This document shows positions 25,109-33,025 of a DNA stretch of 64,000 bases, piece by piece. This DNA comes from Streptomyces sp. S.PNR 29 (GTDB lineage: Bacteria; Actinomycetota; Actinomycetes; Streptomycetales; Streptomycetaceae), in the NCBI RefSeq assembly GCF_030386795.1, contig NZ_JANUQM010000005.1:310001-374000 (forward strand), in the 5' to 3' direction. A program made the translations under genes and the position numbers. The notes under the pieces were generated by a model, which was not told the DNA's origin, did not search any database, and worked only from the letters and a program-made list of their open reading frames with translations. Numbering within the stretch: position 1 is the first letter of the stretch; each line of letters starts with the position of its first letter.

Positions 25109-26380
25109 TTGACCGATCCATGGGTGGCTCTGGAACCCGGAGCCGACCCCGTCGAGCGCGCGCGCATGCTGCGGCGCGCGCACGAGACGTTCACCGAGGC
25201 GGGCACGGTTCCGCGACCGGTGCGTACCGTGGTGGCCGATTCCTGGCGGCGTTCGGCCCGGGCCGGCGTCGGGCCGGACGGCACCGCCAGCGTGGAGCTC
25301 GTGGACGCCGACCTCGGCGCCTACCGGGCGGAACATCCGCTCGCGCGGGTGATGCCGCTGGTCCGTGAGCTCATGGGTACCTTCGCCGCCGACGGGGAGC
25401 ATCTCCTCGCCGTGTGCGACGAGCACGGCAGGCTGCTGTGGGTGGAGGGCCACCCGGCCACGCGGCGGCGGGCGGGGCGGATGAACTTCGTGCCGGGTGC
25501 GCGATGGGCGGAGACGGCCGTCGGGACGAACGCGCCGGGCACGGCCGTGGCCGTCGACCGGCCGGTGCAGGTCTTCGCCGCCGAGCATTTCATCCGGCGG
25601 GTGCAGCCGTGGACGTGCGCGGCGGCTCCGGTGCACGATCCGCGCACCGGGCGGGTGCTCGGCGCCGTGGACATCACCGGCGGGGACGGGCTGGCGCATC
25701 CGCACAGCCTGGGCTTCGTGCAGGCGGTCGCGCGGGCCGCCGAGTCCCAGCTGGCGCTGCTCGCTCCTCGGCGGTCCGCCGTCGACACGGCCGAGCTGAC
25801 GGCGCTGGGCCGTGACGAGGCGCTGCTGGTGGCCGGTGGTCACCGGATCCGGCTCAGCCGCCGGCACAGCGAGATCCTGGTGCTGCTGGCGCGGCACCCG
25901 GAGGGGCTGACCGGCGACGAGCTGCTGTGCGCGCTGTACGAGGACGAGTCGGTGACGCCGGTGACGTTGCGCGCCGAACTGGCCCGGCTGCGCCGGACGC
26001 TCGGGCCCGGTCTGCTGGCCTCGCGCCCCTACCGGCTCACGGTGCCGGTCGAGTCCGACGTCGCCGTCGTCGAGCGGCGCCTGCGGACGGGTGCGGTCAC
26101 GGCGGCCGTGACCGCGTACGCCGGTCCGCTGCTGCCCGGTTCGCAGGCCCCGGCCGTGGTACGGCTCAGGGACCGTCTCGCCGACGGTCTCCGTACCGCG
26201 CTGGTCGCCTCCCGCGACCCCGACCTGCTGGCCGACTGGGCGTACGCGCCGTGGGGCGAGGACGACCTCGACGTGTGGCGGGCGCTCGCCGCGCTGCGGC
26301 CGACGGCCGCGGTACGGTCCCGTCTCGCGGCGCTGGAGTCGGAGTTGGGGGCACCACGAGCTCTCCGGGCATCTCCCTGA
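25109..26380 (+). CDS. GAF domain transcriptional regulator (AcoR-like, no sigma-54 domain)
   Basis: About 423 residues starting at a TTG preceded by GGGGAGG at five bases. The N-terminus carries the AcoR-type signature RTVVADSWRRSARAGV near residue 40. A GAF domain follows (about 75-215) with WVEGHPATRRRAGRMNFVPG and a C-terminal VLGAVDITGGDGLAHP. A C-terminal DNA-binding region is near 255-320 (RLSRRHSEILVLLARHPEGLTGDELLCALY). No sigma-54-interaction ATPase is present, as usual in actinomycetes. Such genes are regularly found beside ExaC-type aldehyde dehydrogenase genes, here 100 bases downstream, and are taken to activate them in response to aldehydes or alcohols. Confidence 0.9.
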   Translation: MTDPWVALEPGADPVERARMLRRAHETFTEAGTVPRPVRTVVADSWRRSARAGVGPDGTASVELVDADLGAYRAEHPLARVMPLVRELMGTFAADGEHLLAVCDEHGRLLWVEGHPATRRRAGRMNFVPGARWAETAVGTNAPGTAVAVDRPVQVFAAEHFIRRVQPWTCAAAPVHDPRTGRVLGAVDITGGDGLAHPHSLGFVQAVARAAESQLALLAPRRSAVDTAELTALGRDEALLVAGGHRIRLSRRHSEILVLLARHPEGLTGDELLCALYEDESVTPVTLRAELARLRRTLGPGLLASRPYRLTVPVESDVAVVERRLRTGAVTAAVTAYAGPLLPGSQAPAVVRLRDRLADGLRTALVASRDPDLLADWAYAPWGEDDLDVWRALAALRPTAAVRSRLAALESELGAPRALRASP

Positions 26381-26480
26381 CGCGGGTCGCTGGCGCAACC
26401 TGCTTGCAACGTCCCCTTTCCTAGCCTCGCGCCGAAAGCTGCCCAACGGCGGGCAGCGCTTCTCCGGGAGGCAGACCAGG

Positions 26481-28004
26481 ATGACCCGTTACGCGGCGCC
26501 CGGCACCGAGGGCGCGATCGTCTCCTATCAGGCGCGCTACGACCACTTCATCGGCGGCGAGTACGTGCCGCCGGTGCGCGGGCAGTACTTCGAGAACCCC
26601 TCTCCGGTGAACGGGCAGCCGTTCACCGAGGTCGCGCGTGGTACGGCGGAGGACGTGGAGCGGGCGCTCGACGCGGCGCACGCGGCAGCCCCGGGCTGGG
26701 GGCGCACGTCCGTGACCGAGCGCGCCGACACCCTGCGGCGGATCGCCGACCGCATGGAGGCGAACCTGGAGGCGCTCGCGGTCGCGGAGAGCTGGGAGAA
26801 CGGCAAGCCGGTGCGCGAGACGCTGGCGGCCGACATCCCGCTCGCCATCGACCACTTCCGCTACTTCGCGGGCGCGATCCGCGCGCAGGAGGGCTCGCTC
26901 AGCGAGATCGACGACGACACCGTGGCGTACCACTTCCACGAGCCGCTCGGCGTGGTCGCGCAGATCATCCCGTGGAACTTCCCCATCCTGATGGCCGCCT
27001 GGAAGCTCGCCCCGGCCCTCGCGGCCGGCAACGCGGTGGTCCTGAAGCCGGCCGAGCAGACCCCGGCCTCCATCCATTACTGGCTGAGCCTGGTCGCGGA
27101 CCTTCTGCCGCCGGGCGTGCTCAACGTCGTCAACGGCTTCGGCGCGGAGGCGGGCAAGCCGCTGGCCTCCAGCCCGCGGGTGGCGAAGGTGGCGTTCACC
27201 GGTGAGACCACCACGGGGCGGCTGATCATGCAGTACGCCTCGGAGAACATCAAGCCCGTCACCCTCGAACTCGGCGGCAAGTCGCCGAACATCTTCTTCG
27301 ACGACGTGTGGGCGAAGGACGACGACTTCCGGGACAAGGCTCTTGAGGGCTTCACGATGTTCGCGCTCAACCAGGGCGAGGTGTGCACCTGCCCGTCCCG
27401 GGCGCTGGTCCAGCGCGGCCACTACGCCGAGTTCGTCGAGGCGGCGGTGGCCCGCACCGAACTGATCAGGCCGGGCCACCCCCTCGACACCGACACCATG
27501 ATCGGCGCCCAGGCCTCCAACGACCAGCTGGAGAAGATCCTCTCCTACCTGGACATCGGCCGGCAGGAGGGCGCGAAGGTCCTCACCGGCGGCGAACGCG
27601 TCGAGCACGACGGCGAGTTGAAGGGCGGCTACTACGTCCAGCCGACGATCTTCGAGGGGCACAACCGCATGCGGATCTTCCAGGAGGAGATCTTCGGGCC
27701 GGTCGTGTCCGTGACGTCCTTCGACCACTTCGACGACGCCATCGAGATCGCCAACGACACGCTGTACGGCCTCGGCGCCGGCGTGTGGACCCGGGACGTC
27801 AACACCGCGTACCGCGCGGGCCGCGCGATCCAGGCGGGCCGCGTCTGGACGAACTGCTACCACGCCTACCCCGCGCATGCCGCGTTCGGCGGTTACAAGC
27901 AGTCCGGGATCGGGCGGGAGACGCACAGGATGATGCTGGAGCACTACCAGCAGACGAAGAACCTGCTGGTGAGCTACTCGCCGAAGAAGCTGGGCTTCTT
28001 CTAG
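26481..28004 (+). CDS. Aldehyde dehydrogenase (ExaC/acetaldehyde type)
   Basis: A 507-residue NAD(P)-dependent aldehyde dehydrogenase. The substrate/NAD region has IIPWNFPILMAAWKLAPALA near residue 160. The general-base Glu is in ELGGKSPNIFF near 267, the catalytic Cys in GEVCTCPSR near 302, and GGYKQSGIGRE near 470. The C-terminus NLL-V-SYSPKKLGFF is characteristic of AldB/ExaC enzymes that oxidise acetaldehyde and related short aldehydes. The length is normal. It follows the GAF regulator by 100 bases and ends in a strong terminator. A second, truncated copy of its C-terminal codons lies at about 59597-59659. Confidence 0.96.
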   Translation: MTRYAAPGTEGAIVSYQARYDHFIGGEYVPPVRGQYFENPSPVNGQPFTEVARGTAEDVERALDAAHAAAPGWGRTSVTERADTLRRIADRMEANLEALAVAESWENGKPVRETLAADIPLAIDHFRYFAGAIRAQEGSLSEIDDDTVAYHFHEPLGVVAQIIPWNFPILMAAWKLAPALAAGNAVVLKPAEQTPASIHYWLSLVADLLPPGVLNVVNGFGAEAGKPLASSPRVAKVAFTGETTTGRLIMQYASENIKPVTLELGGKSPNIFFDDVWAKDDDFRDKALEGFTMFALNQGEVCTCPSRALVQRGHYAEFVEAAVARTELIRPGHPLDTDTMIGAQASNDQLEKILSYLDIGRQEGAKVLTGGERVEHDGELKGGYYVQPTIFEGHNRMRIFQEEIFGPVVSVTSFDHFDDAIEIANDTLYGLGAGVWTRDVNTAYRAGRAIQAGRVWTNCYHAYPAHAAFGGYKQSGIGRETHRMMLEHYQQTKNLLVSYSPKKLGFF

Positions 28005-28010
28005 GCGCAG

Positions 28011-28057
28011 AAGAAGGGCGCCTGACCCCGGGCAGATGCCCACCAGGCGCCCTTCTT
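28011..28057 (+). terminator. Strong hairpin terminator after aldehyde dehydrogenase
   Basis: Arms AAGAAGGGCGCCTG (28011-28024) and CAGGCGCCCTTCTT (28044-28057) are perfect reverse complements over 14 bases with a 19-base loop. The hairpin begins seven bases after the stop codon, and the far arm ends in TTCTT. Confidence 0.88.
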
Positions 28058-28172
28058 GGCACACATCCAAGAGGGTGGTATGTGAGTAAATAGATGGTTT
28101 GTCGTCACCTGAACGTGTGGCAGGACGGTATCCCGGCCGGTCGGGGGCCGTGGGCGTGCTGGGCTGGTCGTC

Positions 28173-28960
28173 GTGAGCGAGCGCAAGCCCTACAAGACCG
28201 ACCTGACCGACGAGCAGTGGTCGCTGGTCGGGCCGGTGATCACCGCATGGAAGGCCGCGCACCCCTCGGTCAGCGGCCATCAGGGCCGCTACGCGATGCG
28301 GGAGATCGTCAACGCGCTGCTCCAGCAGGGCCGCGCCGGCTGCCAGTGGGACCTGCTCCCGCACGACTTCCCGCCGCCCGGCGCAGTGAGGTACTACTTC
28401 TGCATCTGGCGCGACGACGGCACCGACCAGACCATCCACGACCTGCTGCGCCGGCAGGTGCGGGAGAAGGTGCGCCGGAAGGCGGACCCGAGCCTGGTGG
28501 TGCTCGACACCCAGAGCGTGCACGCCGCGGCCGGGGTGCCCGCACAGTCGACGGGGCGTGATGCGGCAAAAAAGTGCCGGGCGCAAGCGCGGCCTGGCCG
28601 TTGACGTCCTGGGCTGGTGATCGCGGTGGTCGTGGTGGCCGCGTCGGCGCACGAGAACGCCGTCGGCATCACGCTGCTGGACAAGCTCGTTGCCGACACC
28701 GACACCATCGAAAAGGCGCTGGTCGACCAGGGCTTCAAGAAGCCGTCGTCACGCACGGTCAGAAGGTGGGCATCGAGGTAGAGATCGTCGAGCGCAACCC
28801 TGCACAGACCAGGTTCGTTCCGATCCCCGAACGGTGGATCGTGGAGCGCGCCTACGGGATCTTGATGCTGCACCGCAGGCTGGTACGCGACTACGCGCAC
28901 CAGCCCCGCAGTTCGGAGTCGCGGGTGTACTGGGCGATGACCGCGGTGATACTGCGCTGA
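28173..28960 (+). pseudogene. IS5-family transposase, frameshifted
   Basis: The N-terminal half is intact in one frame (KTDLTDEQWSLVGPVI at the start, then LLQQGRAGCQWDLLPHDFPP, then LVVLDTQSVHAAAG with the first DDE aspartate). It runs out at a stop near 28604. The expected continuation (GKKVPGRKRG, LAVDVLG, AVVTHG, VEIVERNP, RFVPIPERWIVERAYGIL) is recovered only by switching frames. Restoring it requires adding one base at each of four places (about 28566, 28580, 28616, 28741), each in a short run of G or A. The C-terminal part is open again to a stop at 28960. Either the copy is decayed or the four sites are homopolymer sequencing errors. Confidence 0.88.
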
Positions 28961-29042
28961 CTGACCGGGGCGACCGCGCCGGCCTGGCGCACCGCATGAC
29001 CGGCGGGGAACTGACACTCGGCGCGTTGCTGGCGCGACTGGA

Positions 29043-29300
29043 GCCCGCAAGACGCTGCTGGAGCTGCCCGAGCCGGTCCCGCCCGCGCCGCCGCCCCCGA
29101 AGCTGCCGGACCATCCGGCCTACCAGCAGATCATGGCGGCGTTCGCCGTGGCCGACGCCCCGCTGCGGGCGCGGCAGGTGTGTGAGGCGATGGACATGGA
29201 GATCGCACCCAGCATCAACGACACCCGCCTGAAGCTCAAGCGGCTCGCCGAGCGCGGGATCCTGGTCGGGACCGAGCAGGGCTTGTTCCCAGCCGCGGCC
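29043..29300 (+). pseudogene. C-terminal remnant of an IS-associated helix-turn-helix-like protein
   Basis: In one frame the sequence reads KTLLELPEPVPPAPPPPKLP, then DHPAYQQIMAAFAVADAPLR, then a helical block LKLKRLAERGILVGTEQGLF. This resembles the C-terminus of small proteins that accompany transposases in Streptomyces, where a proline-rich linker precedes a winged-helix-like domain. The upstream part is absent or out of frame, and the frame runs on past the expected end. It starts about 80 bases after the broken transposase and was probably part of the same or an adjacent element. Confidence 0.55.
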
Positions 29301-29366
29301 GTAGCCCCCCGGCGACACGGCGGCCAGCCCGCTTGCCCCTCCCGAAAGCGCGAAACGGACATCGAC

Positions 29367-29903
29367 CTATGCGCCGCCTCTCAGCTCCTGAACTGCATCG
29401 ATCACGCTATCCACCACCTCGGTCACCGGCTTGGACGCATCGATGATCGTCGCGCCACGGCTTTCGTAGATCGCTCGCATCCGAGGATTCCACTTCAGGG
29501 CCGCTGCGAGCTCTTCGGGATGTTGACCGAATGGGTTCGTAGTACGGGTCGCGAGCCGGTGACGGAGGGTGTCCTCGTCGATCACCAGGCACACGAGTAC
29601 GTCGAAAAGATCGAGGACGTCTGCCTCGTTCTCCGCCGACCCGCACAAGAACGCGATTCGGGAACGAGACTCCTCGACGAGGGTCTCAACGCGCTCGCGG
29701 ACGATCTCCCACCCGTGTCGATCGAGCCAGCCCCCGGGAACCGGATACGGGGGATCCGCTACGACCTCGCCATTGGCTCGGTCGATCCAGCGACTGAAGC
29801 CTTCTTCGTCGGCGTCAAGTGCGACGTGGCCACGCGCTCGTAACACCCCGCAGACCGTGGACTTACCAGTCCCTGAATTGCCCGTCACCCACACCAATGT
29901 CAC
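29367..29903 (-). CDS. P-loop nucleotide kinase-like protein
   Basis: About 178 residues from the GTG at 29903. The frame is open upstream to 30011, but the conserved protein starts just before the P-loop. Walker A WVTGNSGTGKST is at residues 4-15, LDADEEGFSRW near 34 fits an acceptor or lid region, and a VLVCLVIDEDTLRHRLATR block near 110 is typical of AAA_18/gluconate-kinase-like small kinases. Substrate unknown. The leucine codon at 29841-29843 is TTA, so expression needs bldA. Third-position GC is lower than in neighbours, consistent with horizontal acquisition. It sits between IS remnants. Confidence 0.8.
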   Translation of the reverse strand: MTLVWVTGNSGTGKSTVCGVLRARGHVALDADEEGFSRWIDRANGEVVADPPYPVPGGWLDRHGWEIVRERVETLVEESRSRIAFLCGSAENEADVLDLFDVLVCLVIDEDTLRHRLATRTTNPFGQHPEELAAALKWNPRMRAIYESRGATIIDASKPVTEVVDSVIDAVQELRGGA

Positions 29904-30125
29904 ACCGCCAGCGTAGACATGACCAACCCGGGCTAGCGACGCCACCGCCGCGATCAGGCAAGGTGTAGCTTCTACCGAGTGACTGCTCCGGCACAGCCTG
30001 CGGACCCTCAAAGCCCCAGCTCAGCTACCAAAGCCACGTGCATCAAGCACATCATCGCGACCGGTCGCTCAGCCTGACCTACACCCAAGCCGAAACAGGC
30101 ATTGGCTTACATACCGCCCTCTCAG

Positions 30126-30200
30126 GATGATGTACGGGTCCTCCACGACCCGGTGGGCCACCCGTTCTGCCTCTTTGTGCGCACCAGCTCGAGCACCTGA
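30126..30200 (+). pseudogene. VOC/glyoxalase family protein, C-terminal stub
   Basis: The last 24 codons before a TGA read DDVRVLHDPVGHPFCLFVRT and a short tail. The DPxGHPFCLF motif is the hallmark of the final strands of VOC/glyoxalase-bleomycin-resistance-like proteins. Nothing resembling the rest of the domain precedes it, so only the 3-prime end survives. It abuts the IS5 remnant starting at 30210, which probably removed or displaced the rest. Confidence 0.7.
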
Positions 30201-30209
30201 CAGGTTGGG

Positions 30210-30823
30210 TCAGGTGGTGAGTCGGCGGTAGCCGATGAGGGCTGCGGCCATCGCGACGAAGGCGAGAAAGCGCTCGGCCTTGCGTTCACAGCGGCGGTGC
30301 AGGCGTCGACACCCGGCCAGCCAGGACACGGTGCGTTCGACGACCCAACGGTGGCGGCCGAGAGCTTGGCCGGTCGTCGGCGCCGCGGGCCGCGCCGCGA
30401 GCGGATCGGTGGGATCCCGCGTACCAGCGGCTCAGGCCCAGACTGTCGTGCATTCTGGCGCCGGAGATGCCCAGCGACAGAGGTAGCCCGTTCCGGTCCG
30501 TGATCAGGTGGATTTCCGATCGGTTCTTGCCGCGGTCGGTCGGATTCGGTCCGGTCAGTGGCCCCCTTTTTGCAGCCCTGAGGCTGACGGAGTCGATGGC
30601 GCACCGCGACCAGTCCAGCTCACCGCGGGCGCCGAGCTCGTCCAGGAGGATGCGGTGCAGCCTGGCCCGAGGTGGCTACGAAAATGATCCCCGCCAGGCA
30701 TTCGCGGTCACCCGCCCGCCGTCGGCCGCCGCCCTGCGGACGTATGACCTCCGTTGGCGGCACCACCCGCCGGAACAGCGTCCATAACTCATCCGGCACC
30801 AACCGCTCCGTCAGTTCCGTCAT
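30210..30823 (-). pseudogene. IS5-family transposase, decayed
   Basis: Read leftward from an ATG at 30823, it starts MTELTERLVPDELWTLFRRV and EVIRPQGGGRRRAGDRE. It then loses its frame after FVATSG and appears to lack much of the region before the first aspartate. Later pieces are recognisable in shifting frames: ELDWSRCAIDSVSLRAAKGG, GPNPTDRGKNRSEIHLITD, GISGARMHDSLGL, RWVVERTVSWLAGCRRLHRR, and a C-terminus close to IGYRRLTT at 30210. Several indels are needed to join them, so it cannot encode a working transposase. Confidence 0.88.
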
Positions 30824-30943
30824 GCGCGGCTCAACAAACGATCACGCCAAATGAAACGACTTCCTAACGGAACACGCGTGGAGGCATTCTCCGGGGTCAA
30901 CGCCGACCTCTTCACCCACCTGAGCCGCGGGCCGCCTGGAGCA

Positions 30944-31042
30944 GAGCTGAGTTGGAGCTTCGGGTACCCCTTCGCGATCGGCCCGATGGGGGTGGTTTAC
31001 ATGATTTTGTACGTAATTTTCAAGCGCCGGGACTGGCTCTAG
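30944..31042 (+). pseudogene. CorA-type magnesium transporter, C-terminal stub
   Basis: The final 32 codons before TAG read ELSWSFGYPFAIGPMGVV, then a hydrophobic stretch, then VIFKRRDWL. This is the end of CorA-family channels: the loop after the GMN region, the second membrane helix, and a basic tail ending in W-L. The reading frame is open upstream to an ATG at 30851, but that 5-prime part does not look like CorA and no GMN motif is present. Only the last membrane helix survives, 120 bases after an IS5 remnant. Confidence 0.7.
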
Positions 31043-31112
31043 GAGCCTCCCACCGCGCTCAGCCCTTCCTTGCTGCTCGCTCTCGCATCGGTCAGGGCTC
31101 GGGCCAGCATCA

Positions 31113-31156
31113 CCCCTGGGGAGCCCCTGGGGAGCCCCTGGGGAGCCCCTGGGGAG
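31113..31156. repeat. Four perfect tandem copies of an 11-bp unit
   Basis: CCCCTGGGGAG is repeated exactly four times head to tail, at 31113, 31124, 31135 and 31146. Each unit is nearly self-complementary (CCCC-T-GGGG). It lies in the 180-base gap between the CorA stub and the membrane protein gene at 31222-31938. A looser array of the same TGGGGAG core, partly with the same 11-base spacing, occurs at 59271-59318. Confidence 0.93.
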
Positions 31157-31221
31157 AAACGAATGGCAGCCCACGTCTCGCTTCTCCCGAAATGAGCCCG
31201 CTTGACTCCCTGCTCAACGAC

Positions 31222-31938
31222 TCACAGCGTCCGTCGCACACCCGCCTGACGTTCGAGGTTGCGCAGCTGCACAGCCAGGTCCCCTTCCACGGCGTCGTGC
31301 GCCGGGCCCCGGCGTCCTACAGGCAGTACCTCCCCGCCCCTCATGTCCTCCAACATGAGAGCGAACGCGGCATACATAGCCACACCCGCGAGGAGCAGTC
31401 CGAAAACTCCGGAAATGTAGCCAAGCCAGGCTGCCCCGGTGAAGTTGAAGAGCGAGGCCGCCGCGAAGCGGGGCACAGCCACACACAGCACGAGCCACAT
31501 GGCACGCTTGCGGGTCGCGACGGTAGCCATCATCAGGGCGAACACGGCGAACACGAGATTGAGCACGCCGAGCACCTCGGTGCCCGCCCGCGGAGCGAGG
31601 GCAAGCACCAGGGAACTCGCCAACCAGGTACCGGAGAAGCACGCCATGAGCGTTGCCGCGAGAACGTCCCTCGCCCCGAACGCCAGAATGCTGACGATCA
31701 GTTGCAGGATGAAGGCGGGAAGGATCGTCAGGGCGACCGCCCGATGAGCATCGTCTCCCAGAAATCCCAGCTGCAGGCTTCCGACGATGACGGAGGCGAT
31801 CGCCACCGCGAAGAAACCAACCGGCATCGGGGAGGCGATGGGATGGAGGTTGATGCGGGTCATCGGCCGCAAGTCCGGCTCGAAATGTCTACCTGTCGGC
31901 TCGGCCTGCTCCCCTGACGGGTGAGGACTGCTCCTCAT
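31222..31938 (-). CDS. GPR1/FUN34/YaaH-family membrane protein (acetate-transporter-like)
   Basis: About 238 residues with six hydrophobic segments between about residues 38 and 195. The opening block ASPMPVGFFAVAIASVIVGS resembles the family signature NPxPLGL followed by the first membrane helix. Later blocks GTEVLGVLNLVFAVFALMM and GAAWLGYISGVFGLLLAGVA also fit. Members such as SatP take up acetate or succinate, but identity here is family level only. The hydrophilic N-terminus is long, so the in-frame ATG 25 codons later (MTRINLHPIASPM) is an alternative start. GC at third positions is a little lower than in the core genes. Confidence 0.72.
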   Translation of the reverse strand: MRSSPHPSGEQAEPTGRHFEPDLRPMTRINLHPIASPMPVGFFAVAIASVIVGSLQLGFLGDDAHRAVALTILPAFILQLIVSILAFGARDVLAATLMACFSGTWLASSLVLALAPRAGTEVLGVLNLVFAVFALMMATVATRKRAMWLVLCVAVPRFAAASLFNFTGAAWLGYISGVFGLLLAGVAMYAAFALMLEDMRGGEVLPVGRRGPAHDAVEGDLAVQLRNLERQAGVRRTL

Positions 31939-32219
31939 GGTGAACTCTCCTCTTAGTCGTGTTTTGCAAAGGATCCGGAGGGCTGATGATCACGGCAGTC
32001 GGCATGTGACACTCCGGGCATCGCCAGTGCCAGCCCCGCCGAAGGCATGCCGTCCAGCACACAGCCGAGCCCGCTCCGTGTGACGTGGAAGTTGGGGAAG
32101 TCACTGATCGCCAGTGCACATCACGTGCACCACGCACTTACTCTCGAGGCGCGCTTCGCTCGGCGGCAATGCATGAAGCGGCCGAGCCGCCGCCGCGAGC
32201 GCCGGCGGCTCACACCCGT

Positions 32220-32795
32220 TCAGGCACGGACCAGGGGCGTGTCGACCAGATGCTCGGCAAGGAACCACGCCTGCAGTTCGCCGGTCCGGATCACCTGGGA
32301 GACCAACAGGTCATTGGTGCCGTCGTCACCCAACTCCCCTGTCCGGGATGCCGCGTCATGGGCTTCGGACAGAATCGCCTCGTGCGCTGCCAGCAGCCGC
32401 GAGAGCATGGCGGGCACTTCCTCCACGCCGTCCGGAGGCCGCGGGATCGAGGTGATCTCGGCGACGTGCCGGGGGTCGCCCACCGCGACACCGCCCAGGG
32501 TCTGGACCCGCTCGGCAAGGGTGTCGACGAGCGCTAGCTGTTCCCCGGCGTGCTTGTCCAGCACGAGGTGCAGTTGGTAGAAGGTCGCGCCGCGTACCAG
32601 CCAGTGGTGCTTCTTGTAGAGGCCGTAGAGGATCTGGGTGTCCGCCAGGATCTTGTTCAGGCGCTGGCAGGAGTACATGCGCGCCTCGTAGGAGAGGCCG
32701 AGCGGGAACTGCTTGACGGTCCCGAAATCCTGGATGATCTCTCCCCTCTGGTGCAGCCACGGCTGGCTGCCAAGGTGCTGCCTGCTGCTGGTCAC
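32220..32795 (-). CDS. Dps-like ferritin (DNA-binding/iron-storage protein)
   Basis: A 191-residue protein starting at a GTG with AGGAGG six bases upstream. The Dps ferroxidase-site pattern is present: KKHHWLVRGATFYQLHLVLD near residue 65, then HAGEQLALVDTLAERVQTLGG. These supply the His, Asp and Glu ligands used at the dimer interface to oxidise Fe2+ with H2O2. The N-terminal tail (about 40 residues, with Gln, His and Arg) could contact DNA. Dps dodecamers protect DNA from oxidative and starvation stress. It is divergent from a flavoprotein disulfide reductase gene, and both fit a redox-stress theme. Confidence 0.9.
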   Translation of the reverse strand: MTSSRQHLGSQPWLHQRGEIIQDFGTVKQFPLGLSYEARMYSCQRLNKILADTQILYGLYKKHHWLVRGATFYQLHLVLDKHAGEQLALVDTLAERVQTLGGVAVGDPRHVAEITSIPRPPDGVEEVPAMLSRLLAAHEAILSEAHDAASRTGELGDDGTNDLLVSQVIRTGELQAWFLAEHLVDTPLVRA

Positions 32796-33025
32796 TGTCC
32801 GCCTCCTGGGGTGTGGCTCTGCTTGCAGGAGTGACGCTAGGTGTCCACACGACGGCATCGTTGTCCAGAAGCGCACGTCCTGGTGCTCGGCAGCGCACTG
32901 AGCGAGGGGATGGCGCCCAGTGTTCGTTCTCGGGCAAGTCCCCGTGCGCGGGCGGGCGCGCCCCTGTGCCTCGCCCGCTCTAACTTCTCGCCGACGGCGT
33001 CAGCCGACGTACGGCGAGGAGAGGC

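Noticed and set aside
23297..26446. A 1049-codon open frame on the minus strand across xylB, the ROK regulator and the GAF regulator
   Set aside because: It is antisense to three well-recognised genes and its product is Arg/Gly/Gln-rich low complexity. Long antisense frames are expected in GC-rich DNA because stop codons are rare.
28568..28575. Programmed -1 frameshift at the A-run in the first IS5 transposase
   Set aside because: A six-A run is present, but three further single-base lesions are needed downstream, so programmed shifting alone cannot restore the protein.
30851..30943. Full 63-residue frame ending in the CorA tail as a complete gene
   Set aside because: Only the last 32 residues resemble CorA; the first 31 are unrelated and no start signal is convincing, so I call only the stub.
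31889..32137. Small minus-strand frame with a CPEC motif between the membrane protein and Dps genes
   Set aside because: It overlaps the start of the membrane protein gene, has no ribosome binding site and no second zinc-ligand pair.
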